64,000 nt of DNA, taken from positions 372,001-436,000 of the forward strand of contig NZ_JAIRDQ010000002.1 in NCBI RefSeq assembly GCF_021458635.1, written 5' to 3'. The position numbers were made by a program, and so were the translations under genes. Positions 20,219-28,293 of this stretch are shown here, in pieces (the stretch's first letter is position 1; each line of letters begins with the position of its first letter). This stretch comes from Bradyrhizobium monzae. Lineage in GTDB: Bacteria; Pseudomonadota; Alphaproteobacteria; Rhizobiales; Xanthobacteraceae. The notes under the pieces are model-generated. The model was not told the origin of the DNA. It saw nothing but the letters and a program-made list of their open reading frames with translations, and ran no database searches.

Positions 20219-21292
20219 TCAGGACTCTTCCGACTGCAAGCGTCCGGCCTCCGCCATGACGGTACCGTCATCGCGACGGCGGCCGCGCCACCGATCGGCG
20301 ACGAGCTTGCCGATGCCGAGCACAAACCCCTGCGGTGCCAGCATCACCGTGGCGAGCAATAGCGCACCCATCAGAACCAGCGCTGCCTGCTGGCTGTAGA
20401 CCGTGATGGTCTGGAAGCCGAACAGCAGCAGGAACGACCCGACCAGCGTCGCCGTCAGATCGCTGCGCCCCGAAAAGGCCACCCATACTATGGGCATTGC
20501 AGCCGCAGGCAGGCCGATGCTGGACGGCGTGATGAACTGCCCCCAGGAGGTGTACAGCGCGCCACTGAGGCCAGCGAGACCACTGCCGATGACGAAGGTC
20601 AGGAGTTGATATTTCCGGACGTCATAACCCAGCATCTCGGCGCGCTGAGGATTTTCACGCGTCGCCGCGATGACGTTGCCGATCCCAGAATTCACCAGCA
20701 TCCGAAGAGCCAGATAGACAATCACGATCAGCGCGATCATGACGTAATAGAGCGCCGATCCCTCGATATAGAAGTCGCCAACGGTGAGCGGATCCATACC
20801 CTTCATGCCGTTAAATCCGTTCAGGCGAGCCGGGCCGATATGCCATTCCGGCCCCGCCGTCTGGCCGAGGAAGAAGGCCAGCACAAGGGTTGCGGACAGC
20901 GTCACGATGCCGAAGAAGATGCCGTTGATGCCGCCCCAGATCATGAAATAGCCGAGAATGCCCGCCGCGATCATCGCGAGGGCAACGGAGAGGACGAGCG
21001 CGGCGATCGTCGCCGTGCCGCCGCCCATGTTGATCGCCAGCACGCCATAACCGTAACCGGCGATGCCGAAGAACAAGGTCTGGCCGAACGACAGCATGCC
21101 GCCATAGCCCCACATCAGGCAGAGGCCAAGCGCCATGAAGATCCAGATCAGGAAGTAGGCGAAATTGCCGACGTCGTAGGAATCGGCGAATAGCGGATAG
21201 ACCAGCGCGCCGGCCAGCACAGCAAGGACGCAGGACCAGAACAATTTGCCGCGTCCGAGCGTCTGTGGGCCTTCCAGCAGCTTGAACATCAC
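20219..21292 (-). CDS. ABC transporter permease, LivM/UrtC-type
   Basis: This is an inner-membrane permease of 357 residues with eight to ten helices. The motif LMWGYGGMLSFGQTLFFGIA (about 59-78) is the LivM hallmark. AATRENPQRAEMLGYDVRKY (about 210-229) is the cytoplasmic coupling loop that contacts the ATPase, and the subsequent FVIGSGLAGLSGALYTSWGQ is also diagnostic. It pairs with the LivH-type gene nine bases upstream. The urea/amide subgroup is supported by context (formamidase, amidases, UrtA-like binding protein). Confidence 0.93.
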   Translation of the reverse strand: MMFKLLEGPQTLGRGKLFWSCVLAVLAGALVYPLFADSYDVGNFAYFLIWIFMALGLCLMWGYGGMLSFGQTLFFGIAGYGYGVLAINMGGGTATIAALVLSVALAMIAAGILGYFMIWGGINGIFFGIVTLSATLVLAFFLGQTAGPEWHIGPARLNGFNGMKGMDPLTVGDFYIEGSALYYVMIALIVIVYLALRMLVNSGIGNVIAATRENPQRAEMLGYDVRKYQLLTFVIGSGLAGLSGALYTSWGQFITPSSIGLPAAAMPIVWVAFSGRSDLTATLVGSFLLLFGFQTITVYSQQAALVLMGALLLATVMLAPQGFVLGIGKLVADRWRGRRRDDGTVMAEAGRLQSEES

Positions 21293-21301
21293 AGATTCCC
21301 T

Positions 21302-22168
21302 TTAGCGCCCACGACGAGCCAGCACGCTGGACAGACCTTCCGGCAGCACGCGGACAATCAGGATGACGGCGACCAGCATGCCGATCTGACCGATGATCTG
21401 ACCGTAGCTCGCATTCAGCGCCATCCGGATCATCGCCAGGAACACCGCGGCCGGCGCCGTTCCGAGCAGCACGTTGGCCCCTCCAATGACGACCGTGACG
21501 AAGCTTTCAACCACGAAAGTCGCCCCCATGGTCGGGATCAGCGTCATGGTCGGCGCATAGAGCGCACCGCAAAGACCGGCAAGGCCGGCGCCGATTCCAA
21601 AACTGATCGCATAGATGCGGCCGGTGCGTGCGCCCAACGCCTTCGCCATCGCCGCATTCTGCATCGTCGCGCGGGCAATCACGCCGAACCGTGTTTTCAT
21701 GAAGATGATGTAGAGAGCGACCAGCACCGCTACGGCGCAACCGAACAGCACCAGACGGTAAGTCGAGAACGTATAGCCGCCGATCGCGAAGCTACCCTCG
21801 GGCGTGCCGATGCCCCGCACGGCAGAACCGACGATCAGGAGCATCGATTGCGTCACGATCAGGCTGAGACCCCAAGTCGCGAGCAGCGAATCCAGCGGTC
21901 GTTTGTAGAAGCGCCGTACGACCAGAAACTCGACGAGAACACCGATGAGCCCCGCCGTCAGCGCGGCCAGGATCTGGGAGATCGCGAGCGGCACGCCCAG
22001 GTTTACCAAGCCGACCGTCACGTAGGCGCCGCACATGATGAACTCGCCATGTGCCATGTTGATAACGCCCATCATGCCGAACACGATGGCGAGGCCTGCG
22101 GCCGAGAGTATGAGGAACGCGAACACGTCGGCGAACTGATAGAATAACGAGAACACTTCAGCCGACAT
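21302..22168 (-). CDS. ABC transporter permease, LivH/UrtB-type
   Basis: This is the smaller permease of the amide importer, 288 residues with about eight helices. SAAGLAIVFGMMGVINMAHG (about 23-42) is the LivH signature, with Gly-Glu-Phe after it. The coupling loop RATMQNAAMAKALGARTGRI (about 166-185) and SFGIGAGLAGLCGALYAPTM follow. It starts 98 bases after the binding-protein stop. The order binding protein, H, M, G, F is the standard order for urea- and amide-type Liv operons. Confidence 0.93.
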   Translation of the reverse strand: MSAEVFSLFYQFADVFAFLILSAAGLAIVFGMMGVINMAHGEFIMCGAYVTVGLVNLGVPLAISQILAALTAGLIGVLVEFLVVRRFYKRPLDSLLATWGLSLIVTQSMLLIVGSAVRGIGTPEGSFAIGGYTFSTYRLVLFGCAVAVLVALYIIFMKTRFGVIARATMQNAAMAKALGARTGRIYAISFGIGAGLAGLCGALYAPTMTLIPTMGATFVVESFVTVVIGGANVLLGTAPAAVFLAMIRMALNASYGQIIGQIGMLVAVILIVRVLPEGLSSVLARRGR

Positions 22169-22266
22169 CTTGATCCCCTTGCCGATCGCGGCGCCGCATC
22201 GTTGCGGCGCCGGCCTTGTTCAAGATCGTGACGTCAAACACGAGCAAGATCCGTGCCCGCCCGACG

Positions 22267-23502
22267 TCACGACTTGTTGGGGAGATGGCTCGGCGTGTAC
22301 TGATCCTTGTCGTTCTTCTTGGTGAGGTCACAACCGATTTGACCAAGCCAATAAGGCTGGATCACCCCGTAGTCCTTCTCCACCGTCACCTCGTGCTTGG
22401 GCCCGACCGAGATCAGGCGCATGCGGTGCGACGTATGCTGGCTCTTCGGATCGACGCAGACCTTGCCTTCGGGCGCATCGATGCAAGCGTCGCCAGTTGC
22501 GATGACCTTGCGCATATCCTCCAGTTTGGTCGACTTCGCCTTCTCGACCAGCGCTTTGTACATGTAGAGCGCGTTATAGGCGTTATATCCCATATCATTG
22601 ATGTAAAGCTCGTCGGGGAACTTTGCGTGCCAGCGCTTCTTGAAGTCATTCGCTTCCGGCGTATCGATCTCCTCGAACCAGTTGGCGGTCGCGTGCATGT
22701 TGTTGAGCGCCGGCGGCTTGAACCGCTTGTGCTCGAAACCGAGCATGACCTTGATCGACGAGCCCATCGGCAAGTTGAGATTGGCCGCGGCGGCCTGCTC
22801 AAAGAATGAGTCCTGGGCAGCTCCGACATTGATCGTAAGCAACCAATCCGGCTTCGCTTTCTGGATATTCTGGATCGTCTGCGCGAACTGCGACACGCCC
22901 AGCGGAATAAACTCTTCGCCCACGACCTCACCGCCGAGATCCTTCATGATCTTGCGGTTCCACTCTGCCGAGATCTGGCCGAAATTGTAATCGGCGGCGA
23001 TGACGTAGACCTTCTTGCCGAACTTTTCGACCATCCAGGGGATCAGCGTCGAGAACTGCTGCTCGGGCACCGCGCCCATGCTGATCATGCTGGCGTCGCA
23101 AACACCGCCTTCATACTGGTTTGTGTAGAAATACGGCGTCGAGGTACGATCGACGATCGGGCGCAGCGCTTCGCGCGAGGCCGAGGTGATGCCGCCGATC
23201 AGCACGTCGACCTTGTCGCGATTGAGCAGACGTCGGCCGAATTCCTGGTAGCGCGCGTTGTCGCCCTGCGGATCAAGGTGGATCAGCTCGATCTGCCGCC
23301 CCATGATGCCACCGCTCTTGTTGATCTCTTCGACAGCCAGCTGAGAACCATGCAGCTTCGGCATGCCCATGAACGCGAGATCGCCGGAGACGTCCTCGAG
23401 CAAGCCGATCTTCAGCGGCTCGGCGGCCTTGGCAACACCGAGCGCCGAGGTTCCAAGCAACGCGCCGAGGAGAGCAAGTCTGATTTTACGTCGTGAATTC
23501 AT
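22267..23502 (-). CDS. Urea/amide-type ABC substrate-binding protein
   Basis: This periplasmic type I binding protein has 411 residues from the ATG at 23502. A Sec signal (MNSRRKIRLALLGALLGTSA, ending VAKAAEP) precedes a Leu-Ile-Val/AmiC-like fold. LKIGLLEDVSGDLAFMGMPK, EEINKSGGIMGRQIELIHLD and TPYFYTNQYEGGVCDASMIS match the UrtA/FmdD group that binds urea or short amides. The neighbouring formamidase and amidase genes support short-chain amides as ligands. Two Cys near the end (CIDAPEGKVC) may form a disulfide. The open frame upstream of 23502 is a shadow. Confidence 0.92.
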   Translation of the reverse strand: MNSRRKIRLALLGALLGTSALGVAKAAEPLKIGLLEDVSGDLAFMGMPKLHGSQLAVEEINKSGGIMGRQIELIHLDPQGDNARYQEFGRRLLNRDKVDVLIGGITSASREALRPIVDRTSTPYFYTNQYEGGVCDASMISMGAVPEQQFSTLIPWMVEKFGKKVYVIAADYNFGQISAEWNRKIMKDLGGEVVGEEFIPLGVSQFAQTIQNIQKAKPDWLLTINVGAAQDSFFEQAAAANLNLPMGSSIKVMLGFEHKRFKPPALNNMHATANWFEEIDTPEANDFKKRWHAKFPDELYINDMGYNAYNALYMYKALVEKAKSTKLEDMRKVIATGDACIDAPEGKVCVDPKSQHTSHRMRLISVGPKHEVTVEKDYGVIQPYWLGQIGCDLTKKNDKDQYTPSHLPNKS

Positions 23503-23536
23503 CGTGAAATCCCCTGTCCTTGATGTCTTTTGAGTG

Positions 23537-24535
23537 TCATGGCTTGAGGTAATCTTTGAGGATCGACGCCCCCATCGTGTATTTGGGGTCGACCATATTG
23601 CCGAGGCGCATACGGCCGGCCTGGCTAAGCAGCATGTAGGCGTCGATCTCGTCGAAGCCGTAGTCGGCCGCCATCCACCGCACCAGCTCGCGATAGGCGA
23701 TGCGCGCCGCATCTTCGAGCGGACGCGCGCTGCCGATCGTCATGATGAAGTCCTTGGTCTCGAGCCGAGGCCAGGCGAAGCTCCAGTTCTTGATCAGGTC
23801 GACCTGCAGCGTGACGGTCGCGCGCTGCTCCATCGCCACGCCGGAGAGCTCGCCATCGCCTTGCGTGGCATGGCAATCGCCGACGTAGAGCATTCCGCCA
23901 TCGGTGTGCACCGGGAAATAGATGATCGCCCCCGGGGCGACATCGGGCAGATCCATGTTGCCGCCGTGGTAGTCCGGTTGGAGCGAGGAGATTGCCTCGA
24001 TCTCCGGCGATACACCGATGGTGCCGATGAACGGCTCATAAGGCAGCGTAATCTTGTCGTTCCAACGTATGCCGTTCCTGTCGACATGCAGCTTCTTCAC
24101 GCGTTCCGGCAGCGGTGGATTGAGCAGCGCTGTCGAGGCTGTTCCGACCAGGCCGCCGAATTCCGGAATGATGCAGGTCGTGCCGGCCGGCTGCTCACCC
24201 CGCGTTTCCACGTCGCGGATATAGATCGCGAGGCAATCACCTTTCTTGGCGCCCTTCACCGCAATCGGCCCGCATTGCGGATTGAGAAAGGGGAAATTCA
24301 ATTTGGCGGTCGGACTGTCGCTCTCTTTGGTGAGCACGCCACCGAAGGCGTCTTCCGTCTCGACCACAACAACCCCGCCGGGGTCGATCGACAGGGTCGG
24401 CTTGGCATAGGGACCGTAAACGTAGTGGAAGGCGCCCTGCTGCTCGATCGTCAGACTATGGGTCGCGCCAGTCGCGCCTTTCGCAACCGCGCGCTTGGCC
24501 ATGATTGATGTCTTCAACCAGTCTTCTGCGGACAT
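23537..24535 (-). CDS. Acetamidase/formamidase (FmdA-like)
   Basis: This cytosolic amidohydrolase of the FmdA/AmdA family converts formamide or acetamide to acid and ammonia. It has 332 residues. Diagnostic blocks are HYVYGPYAKPTLSIDPGG, FEPFIGTIG-like PYEPFIGTIGVSPE and the metal-site stretch YVGDCHATQGDGELSG. The last part MLLSQAGRMRLGNMVDPKYT is also typical. The first start at 24535 is used; MAKRAVAKG at 24502 is an alternative. It lies 17 bases after the first amidase stop and 34 bases before the binding-protein start, so it is embedded in the operon. Confidence 0.93.
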   Translation of the reverse strand: MSAEDWLKTSIMAKRAVAKGATGATHSLTIEQQGAFHYVYGPYAKPTLSIDPGGVVVVETEDAFGGVLTKESDSPTAKLNFPFLNPQCGPIAVKGAKKGDCLAIYIRDVETRGEQPAGTTCIIPEFGGLVGTASTALLNPPLPERVKKLHVDRNGIRWNDKITLPYEPFIGTIGVSPEIEAISSLQPDYHGGNMDLPDVAPGAIIYFPVHTDGGMLYVGDCHATQGDGELSGVAMEQRATVTLQVDLIKNWSFAWPRLETKDFIMTIGSARPLEDAARIAYRELVRWMAADYGFDEIDAYMLLSQAGRMRLGNMVDPKYTMGASILKDYLKP

Positions 24536-24552
24536 GTCATCGGCTCCTCAAC

Positions 24553-25953
24553 TCAGATCCCGGGATGACGCTTGTGCCAGTCGGTAACACGCTGGAATGC
24601 GTCGCCTGCACGAACCAGACTGGCCTCGTCGAAATGACGGCCGACGAACTGGAAGCCCACTGGGCCGCCGTTCATCGCAAAGCCGCCGGGCAGCGTCACG
24701 GTCGGACTTCCCGTCATGTCGAATGGGCACGTGAAGCGAAGCAGGCCACCGATCAGCGACGCGTCCTCGCCGAGTGCCGCCATCCTGGCCAGCGTGGGCG
24801 CCGCGAACGCCTGGGCCGGGACCGCGATGAGATCGACCGTCTCGAACAGCACGCGCACGGCACCGCGAAACGCCTCACGCCGGAGCACAATCTTCTGGTA
24901 GTCCATGCCCGACTGTTGCCGGCCAAGGTCGAGCAGGCCAGCGAGCGCCGGGCCGTACTCGTCCTTGCGCGCCGGATAGGTGTCCTCGTGCGCGACAGCC
25001 ACCTCGATGCCGCAAAGCGGGAACCAGTCGTCTATGACCGCCTTGGGGTCGGGGAAGGTAATCTCCTTGATCTTGGCACCAAGATCGGCGGCCACGCGCA
25101 GCCCTTCGCTCAGCACCTTGGCGGCATCGCCGTCGGTGCCTTCGCTGGTCCAGCGCCGGTCGACGCCGATCGTCACGCCCCGCAGGTCGCCGGACAGACC
25201 GGCGAGATAATCGGGCACGGGCAGCGGCACCGACGTCGTGTCCTTGGGATCCTGTCCTGCGATTACGCCGAGGATGGCGCCGCAATCGACCGCGCTCCGC
25301 GCCATGGGGCCGATATGATCCAGCGTCGCCGCAAGCTCGAAGGCACCGTAGCGGCTGACCCGTCCCCAAGTCGGTTTGAGTCCGGTGACACCGTTTGCTG
25401 CGGAGGGAAAACGGATCGATCCGCCGGTATCGGTGCCGAGCGAACCGAAGCAGAGCCCCGCCGCGGTGGCGACGCCGGAACCGCTCGATGATGCGCCGGG
25501 CCACAGATCAGCGTTCCACGGATTCTTCGGCGGGTCGATCTTCGGGTGGTGATCAGCGTAAGCGCCTTCGGTCTGCTGCAGCTTGCCGAGAATGATCGCT
25601 CCGGCATTTTTCAGCCGCGCGACGACTGTTGCATCTTCGGAGGGACGGAACTCACGATGAATGGTCATGCCGTGCGCAGCAGGCGCGCCCCTGGCCCAGC
25701 AGAGATCTTTGACCGCCAGCGGAACACCGTGCAGCGGCCCCTTGATGTTGCCGGAAGCAATCTCCTTCTCGGCCGCAGCGGCGTCAGCAAGCGCCGCGTC
25801 ACTCATCACATATGCGAAACTCTTGAGCTTGCCGTCGAGCTTCTCGATACGCCCAAGCATCGCCTTGGTCGCTTCGACCGGCGACAATTCCTTAGCCTGG
25901 ATCTTCCGTCCGACGTCGACGAGACCGAGATAGTGGATATCTGCTGCCGCCAT
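24553..25953 (-). CDS. Amidase signature family hydrolase (first gene of amide operon)
   Basis: This is the 466-residue promoter-proximal amidase. The triad elements are Lys in PLAVKDLCW (about 82), PGASSSGSGVATAAGLCFGS (about 149-168) and TDTGGSIRFPSAANGVTGLK. It is a full-length paralogue of the amidase at 16484-17887. Having an amidase first and another last brackets the transporter with catabolic enzymes. A leader with a strong intrinsic terminator precedes it (26056-26097), so expression probably depends on AmiR antitermination. GGAGG lies just upstream of the start. Confidence 0.93.
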   Translation of the reverse strand: MAAADIHYLGLVDVGRKIQAKELSPVEATKAMLGRIEKLDGKLKSFAYVMSDAALADAAAAEKEIASGNIKGPLHGVPLAVKDLCWARGAPAAHGMTIHREFRPSEDATVVARLKNAGAIILGKLQQTEGAYADHHPKIDPPKNPWNADLWPGASSSGSGVATAAGLCFGSLGTDTGGSIRFPSAANGVTGLKPTWGRVSRYGAFELAATLDHIGPMARSAVDCGAILGVIAGQDPKDTTSVPLPVPDYLAGLSGDLRGVTIGVDRRWTSEGTDGDAAKVLSEGLRVAADLGAKIKEITFPDPKAVIDDWFPLCGIEVAVAHEDTYPARKDEYGPALAGLLDLGRQQSGMDYQKIVLRREAFRGAVRVLFETVDLIAVPAQAFAAPTLARMAALGEDASLIGGLLRFTCPFDMTGSPTVTLPGGFAMNGGPVGFQFVGRHFDEASLVRAGDAFQRVTDWHKRHPGI

Positions 25954-26012
25954 CGCTCGTTATCCTCCCGCTCGACGTGATGCACGATGGTCCCCGCGCA
26001 TGCGCTACCGTT

Positions 26013-26036
26013 CTGGCGATGCGGACGCATCGCCAG
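26013..26036. repeat. Perfect 11-bp palindrome between leader terminator and amidase start
   Basis: CTGGCGATGCG (26013-26023) and CGCATCGCCAG (26026-26036) are exact inverted repeats separated by two bases. On the minus strand it lies about 60 bases upstream of the amidase start and after the leader terminator. No T-run follows on that strand. It could be an operator or an RNA hairpin. Confidence 0.7.
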
Positions 26037-26055
26037 CTTTCTTGGGCGGCAAACG

Positions 26056-26097
26056 AAAAAAGCCACCCGTCCCTCCCGAATGAGGCGACGAATGGCT
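26056..26097 (-). terminator. Leader terminator before amide operon (candidate AmiR-controlled attenuator)
   Basis: On the minus strand AGCCATTCGTC (26097-26087) pairs along 11 positions, two of them G-U, with GACGGGTGGCT (26071-26061), followed by TTTTTT. The loop contains a further CCTC/GAGG stem with a six-base loop (ATTCGG). It lies about 100 bases upstream of the first amidase gene in the same direction, so as it stands it would stop the operon. With amiR divergent next door, antitermination is the natural reading. Confidence 0.85.
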
Positions 26098-26223
26098 CAA
26101 ATGCCGCGGCTATGATCTGTCGCTTAGGGTCCGAAATCGAACGAAGCACTTAGTGCAAAGAGCTGGACGTCATCGGCCAGGTCGACGCACGCGAGGTTCG
26201 ATAGGAGCCCCTGTAGGAGAAAA

Positions 26224-26252
26224 GTCTAAGTAACTGCCTATCGCATTGTCAA
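26224..26252 (-). promoter_or_regulatory. Candidate sigma-70 promoter of the amide operon
   Basis: On the minus strand TTGACA (26252-26247) is followed after 17 bases by TTAGAC (26229-26224). The -35 box is perfect and the spacing ideal; the -10 is a weak match. Transcription would start near 26216, giving a leader of about 260 bases that includes the terminator. Confidence 0.5.
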
Positions 26253-26363
26253 CGATGCTGTCTGCCTAAATTTCGAGAGTGCTGCGCAGCAAAATGGCAG
26301 CCCACTTGCGCTGTCATCACCGATGATGGTTTCATCTTCGCGCTGTGCTGCCGAAAGCTGTCA

Positions 26364-27539
26364 ATGACAAAACCGTCCGTTCCCGTTGGCATTATCTGTT
26401 CGCAATCCGGGCCTTACCAAGCCATGGGCCGCGAAATCCTCAAGAGCGCCATGATGGCGGTCGACGAGATCAACAACCAGGCCGCGTTCGATTTCTCGAT
26501 TACTGCTCATGTCCGCGACCCCCGCGGCATCGTGTCTGAATATCACACGGTCTGTGACGACCTCATTCGCAACGTCGGCGTCGAGCACATCATCGGCTGC
26601 TACACGTCGGCGTCGCGCAAACAAGTCCTGCCGATCGTGGAGCGCACTGACCGGCTGCTCTGGTATCCAGCGCGTTACGAAGGCTTCGAGTGCTCAGACA
26701 ACGTCATCTACGTCGGCGCATCGCCCAATCACAATGTCCTGCCGCTCATCCGTTATGTCCTCGACAATCTGTCGCGAGAGATATTCTGCGTCGGCTCGAA
26801 CTACGTCTGGACGTGGGAAACCAACCGCGTCACCCGGGAACTGGTCAGCGCAGCGGATGGCCACATCCTCGCCGAACGGCTGCTCGAGCTGGGCGAAAGC
26901 GCCGTCGGGCACATCGTCGACGAGATCGTCCGCAAGAAACCGCCGATCGTGTTCAACACACTCGTCGGAAGCTCGAGCTACGACTTCATCCGCGCCTTCC
27001 ATGCCGGCACCGAGGCTGCAGGTCTTGAGATTCCCATGCTAAGTTGCAGCCTGTGCGAGCCGGAACTTTCGATCGTCGGACCGGCATCCGCCGGTTGCAT
27101 TACGTCGTCCGCCTATTTCGAAAGCATACAGCTGCCGGAGAACCTCTCCTTCGTCGCACGATGGAAAGCGCGTTATGGTGAAGACAGCAGCCCCTCCGTC
27201 GACGGGCAATCCGCCTACGTCGCCGTTTATCTGCTTGCGCGCGCGTTGCAGCGCGCCGGCACGTCCGATATCGGCGAAGTCAGGCGCGCCGCGGCGGGCC
27301 ACCGCTACAATTCGCCGCAAGGACCGGTCTGGATTGACGGCGGCAACAACCATTGCGTCCTTACACCGCGGTTGGCCGTATCCAATCGGCAGGGACAGTT
27401 TGATATCTTCTGGGAGGCCGACGCGCCTGTTAAGCCTGATCCTTACCTGACGCAGCTCGACGTTGCCGTCAGCCCCTCGAGGGAGGCCTCGGTGGGCGGC
27501 GCATTGCCGAATGCGCCGCATCTGCGGGTTGTAAAATGA
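26364..27539 (+). CDS. amiC: AmiC-like amide sensor (cytoplasmic binding-protein fold)
   Basis: This 391-residue protein has the type I periplasmic-binding fold but no signal peptide, beginning MTKPSVPVGIICSQSGPYQA. That is the pattern of AmiC, the amide sensor that sequesters AmiR until an amide binds. GREILKSAMMAVDEINNQ, GCYTSASRKQVLPIVERTDR, WYPARYEGFECSDNVIYVGA and NYVWTWETNRVTRELV match AmiC and the related FmdD/UrtA group. It overlaps amiR by four bases and is divergent from the amide operon. Short-chain amides are the inferred ligands. Confidence 0.9.
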   Translation: MTKPSVPVGIICSQSGPYQAMGREILKSAMMAVDEINNQAAFDFSITAHVRDPRGIVSEYHTVCDDLIRNVGVEHIIGCYTSASRKQVLPIVERTDRLLWYPARYEGFECSDNVIYVGASPNHNVLPLIRYVLDNLSREIFCVGSNYVWTWETNRVTRELVSAADGHILAERLLELGESAVGHIVDEIVRKKPPIVFNTLVGSSSYDFIRAFHAGTEAAGLEIPMLSCSLCEPELSIVGPASAGCITSSAYFESIQLPENLSFVARWKARYGEDSSPSVDGQSAYVAVYLLARALQRAGTSDIGEVRRAAAGHRYNSPQGPVWIDGGNNHCVLTPRLAVSNRQGQFDIFWEADAPVKPDPYLTQLDVAVSPSREASVGGALPNAPHLRVVK

Positions 27540-28123
27540 GCAGACCATCTTCATTTTCGCTGCGCGGCCGCAAGGCACTGTTGGCCATCAAGGACGACCG
27601 CGACGCGTCGATCGTGCGGCGGCAATTCGAACGTCTCGGGATCGACAGCGTCGCATGGGGAGCCGGAGCGGCGCTCGACGTCTCTCCCGACGTGGCACTG
27701 ATCGACGACGAGTTCCTGCCCCTGGCGCAGCCGGCTCAACGCACGATGCTGGGACGCTGCCCGGTCATCGCCCTGCTCGGCACCGAGACGCCCAGCCGAC
27801 TGAAGCTGGTGTTCGAGCTCGATCCGGCGTCGTTCCTGATCAAGCCATTGCGCTCGGCCGGCATTTACGCGGCGCTGGTCATGGCGTTCGAGCGCAACGA
27901 ACGCACCAATGAGCTGAAGCAGCAGGTCGTCAAGCTCGAGCAGCGTCTGCGGTCACGCCGCGTCGTGCTCGCCGCGGTCCTCCAGGTGATGCATTCTCAT
28001 GCCCTCTCCGAGCCGGCCGCCTTCGCGCTGATCCGCAAAGCGGCCATGGAGCAGCGCAAGACCATCGAGGAGCTTTCAGCGGAGATCACGGCCAGAGGCC
28101 TCCCGCCGAGAATAGCCGGCTAG
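27536..28123 (+). CDS. amiR: AmiR-like ANTAR-domain transcription antiterminator
   Basis: This 195-residue RNA-binding regulator has a pseudo-receiver domain (about 1-125), a short coiled coil (about 125-145, NELKQQVVKLEQRLRSRR) and a C-terminal ANTAR domain (about 140-190, VVLAAVLQVMHSHALSEPAA then AFALIRKAAMEQRKTIEEL). The receiver lacks the usual acidic pair and phospho-Asp context (DVSPDVALIDDEFLPLAQ), as in AmiR, which is controlled by AmiC binding and not by phosphorylation. Its ATG lies within the amiC stop. The terminator at 26056-26097 is the presumed target. Confidence 0.9.
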   Translation: MSRPSSFSLRGRKALLAIKDDRDASIVRRQFERLGIDSVAWGAGAALDVSPDVALIDDEFLPLAQPAQRTMLGRCPVIALLGTETPSRLKLVFELDPASFLIKPLRSAGIYAALVMAFERNERTNELKQQVVKLEQRLRSRRVVLAAVLQVMHSHALSEPAAFALIRKAAMEQRKTIEELSAEITARGLPPRIAG

Positions 28124-28293
28124 GCGCCTTCTCAGGCTCGCCTCATTCCGCGGCTCGCAGACCACATGTTCGCTTTCCATCCGCGGGGGAGTCCGGCGAT
28201 GAACGGCCTTGATGACCTCGACCGCTGCGCACAGCGATCTCCAGTGCATCCGGATCGGATCTCACCCAGCGCCCTCACGCTGATGCGCTGCGG

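Noticed and set aside
22267..23502. Binding protein considered as a leucine/isoleucine/valine receptor
   Set aside because: The FYTNQYEGG segment and the neighbouring formamidase and amidases fit the urea/amide group better than LivJ/LivK.
26193..26202. GGTTCGATAG resembling a tRNA T-loop
   Set aside because: No acceptor stem, anticodon arm or CCA end can be built around it.
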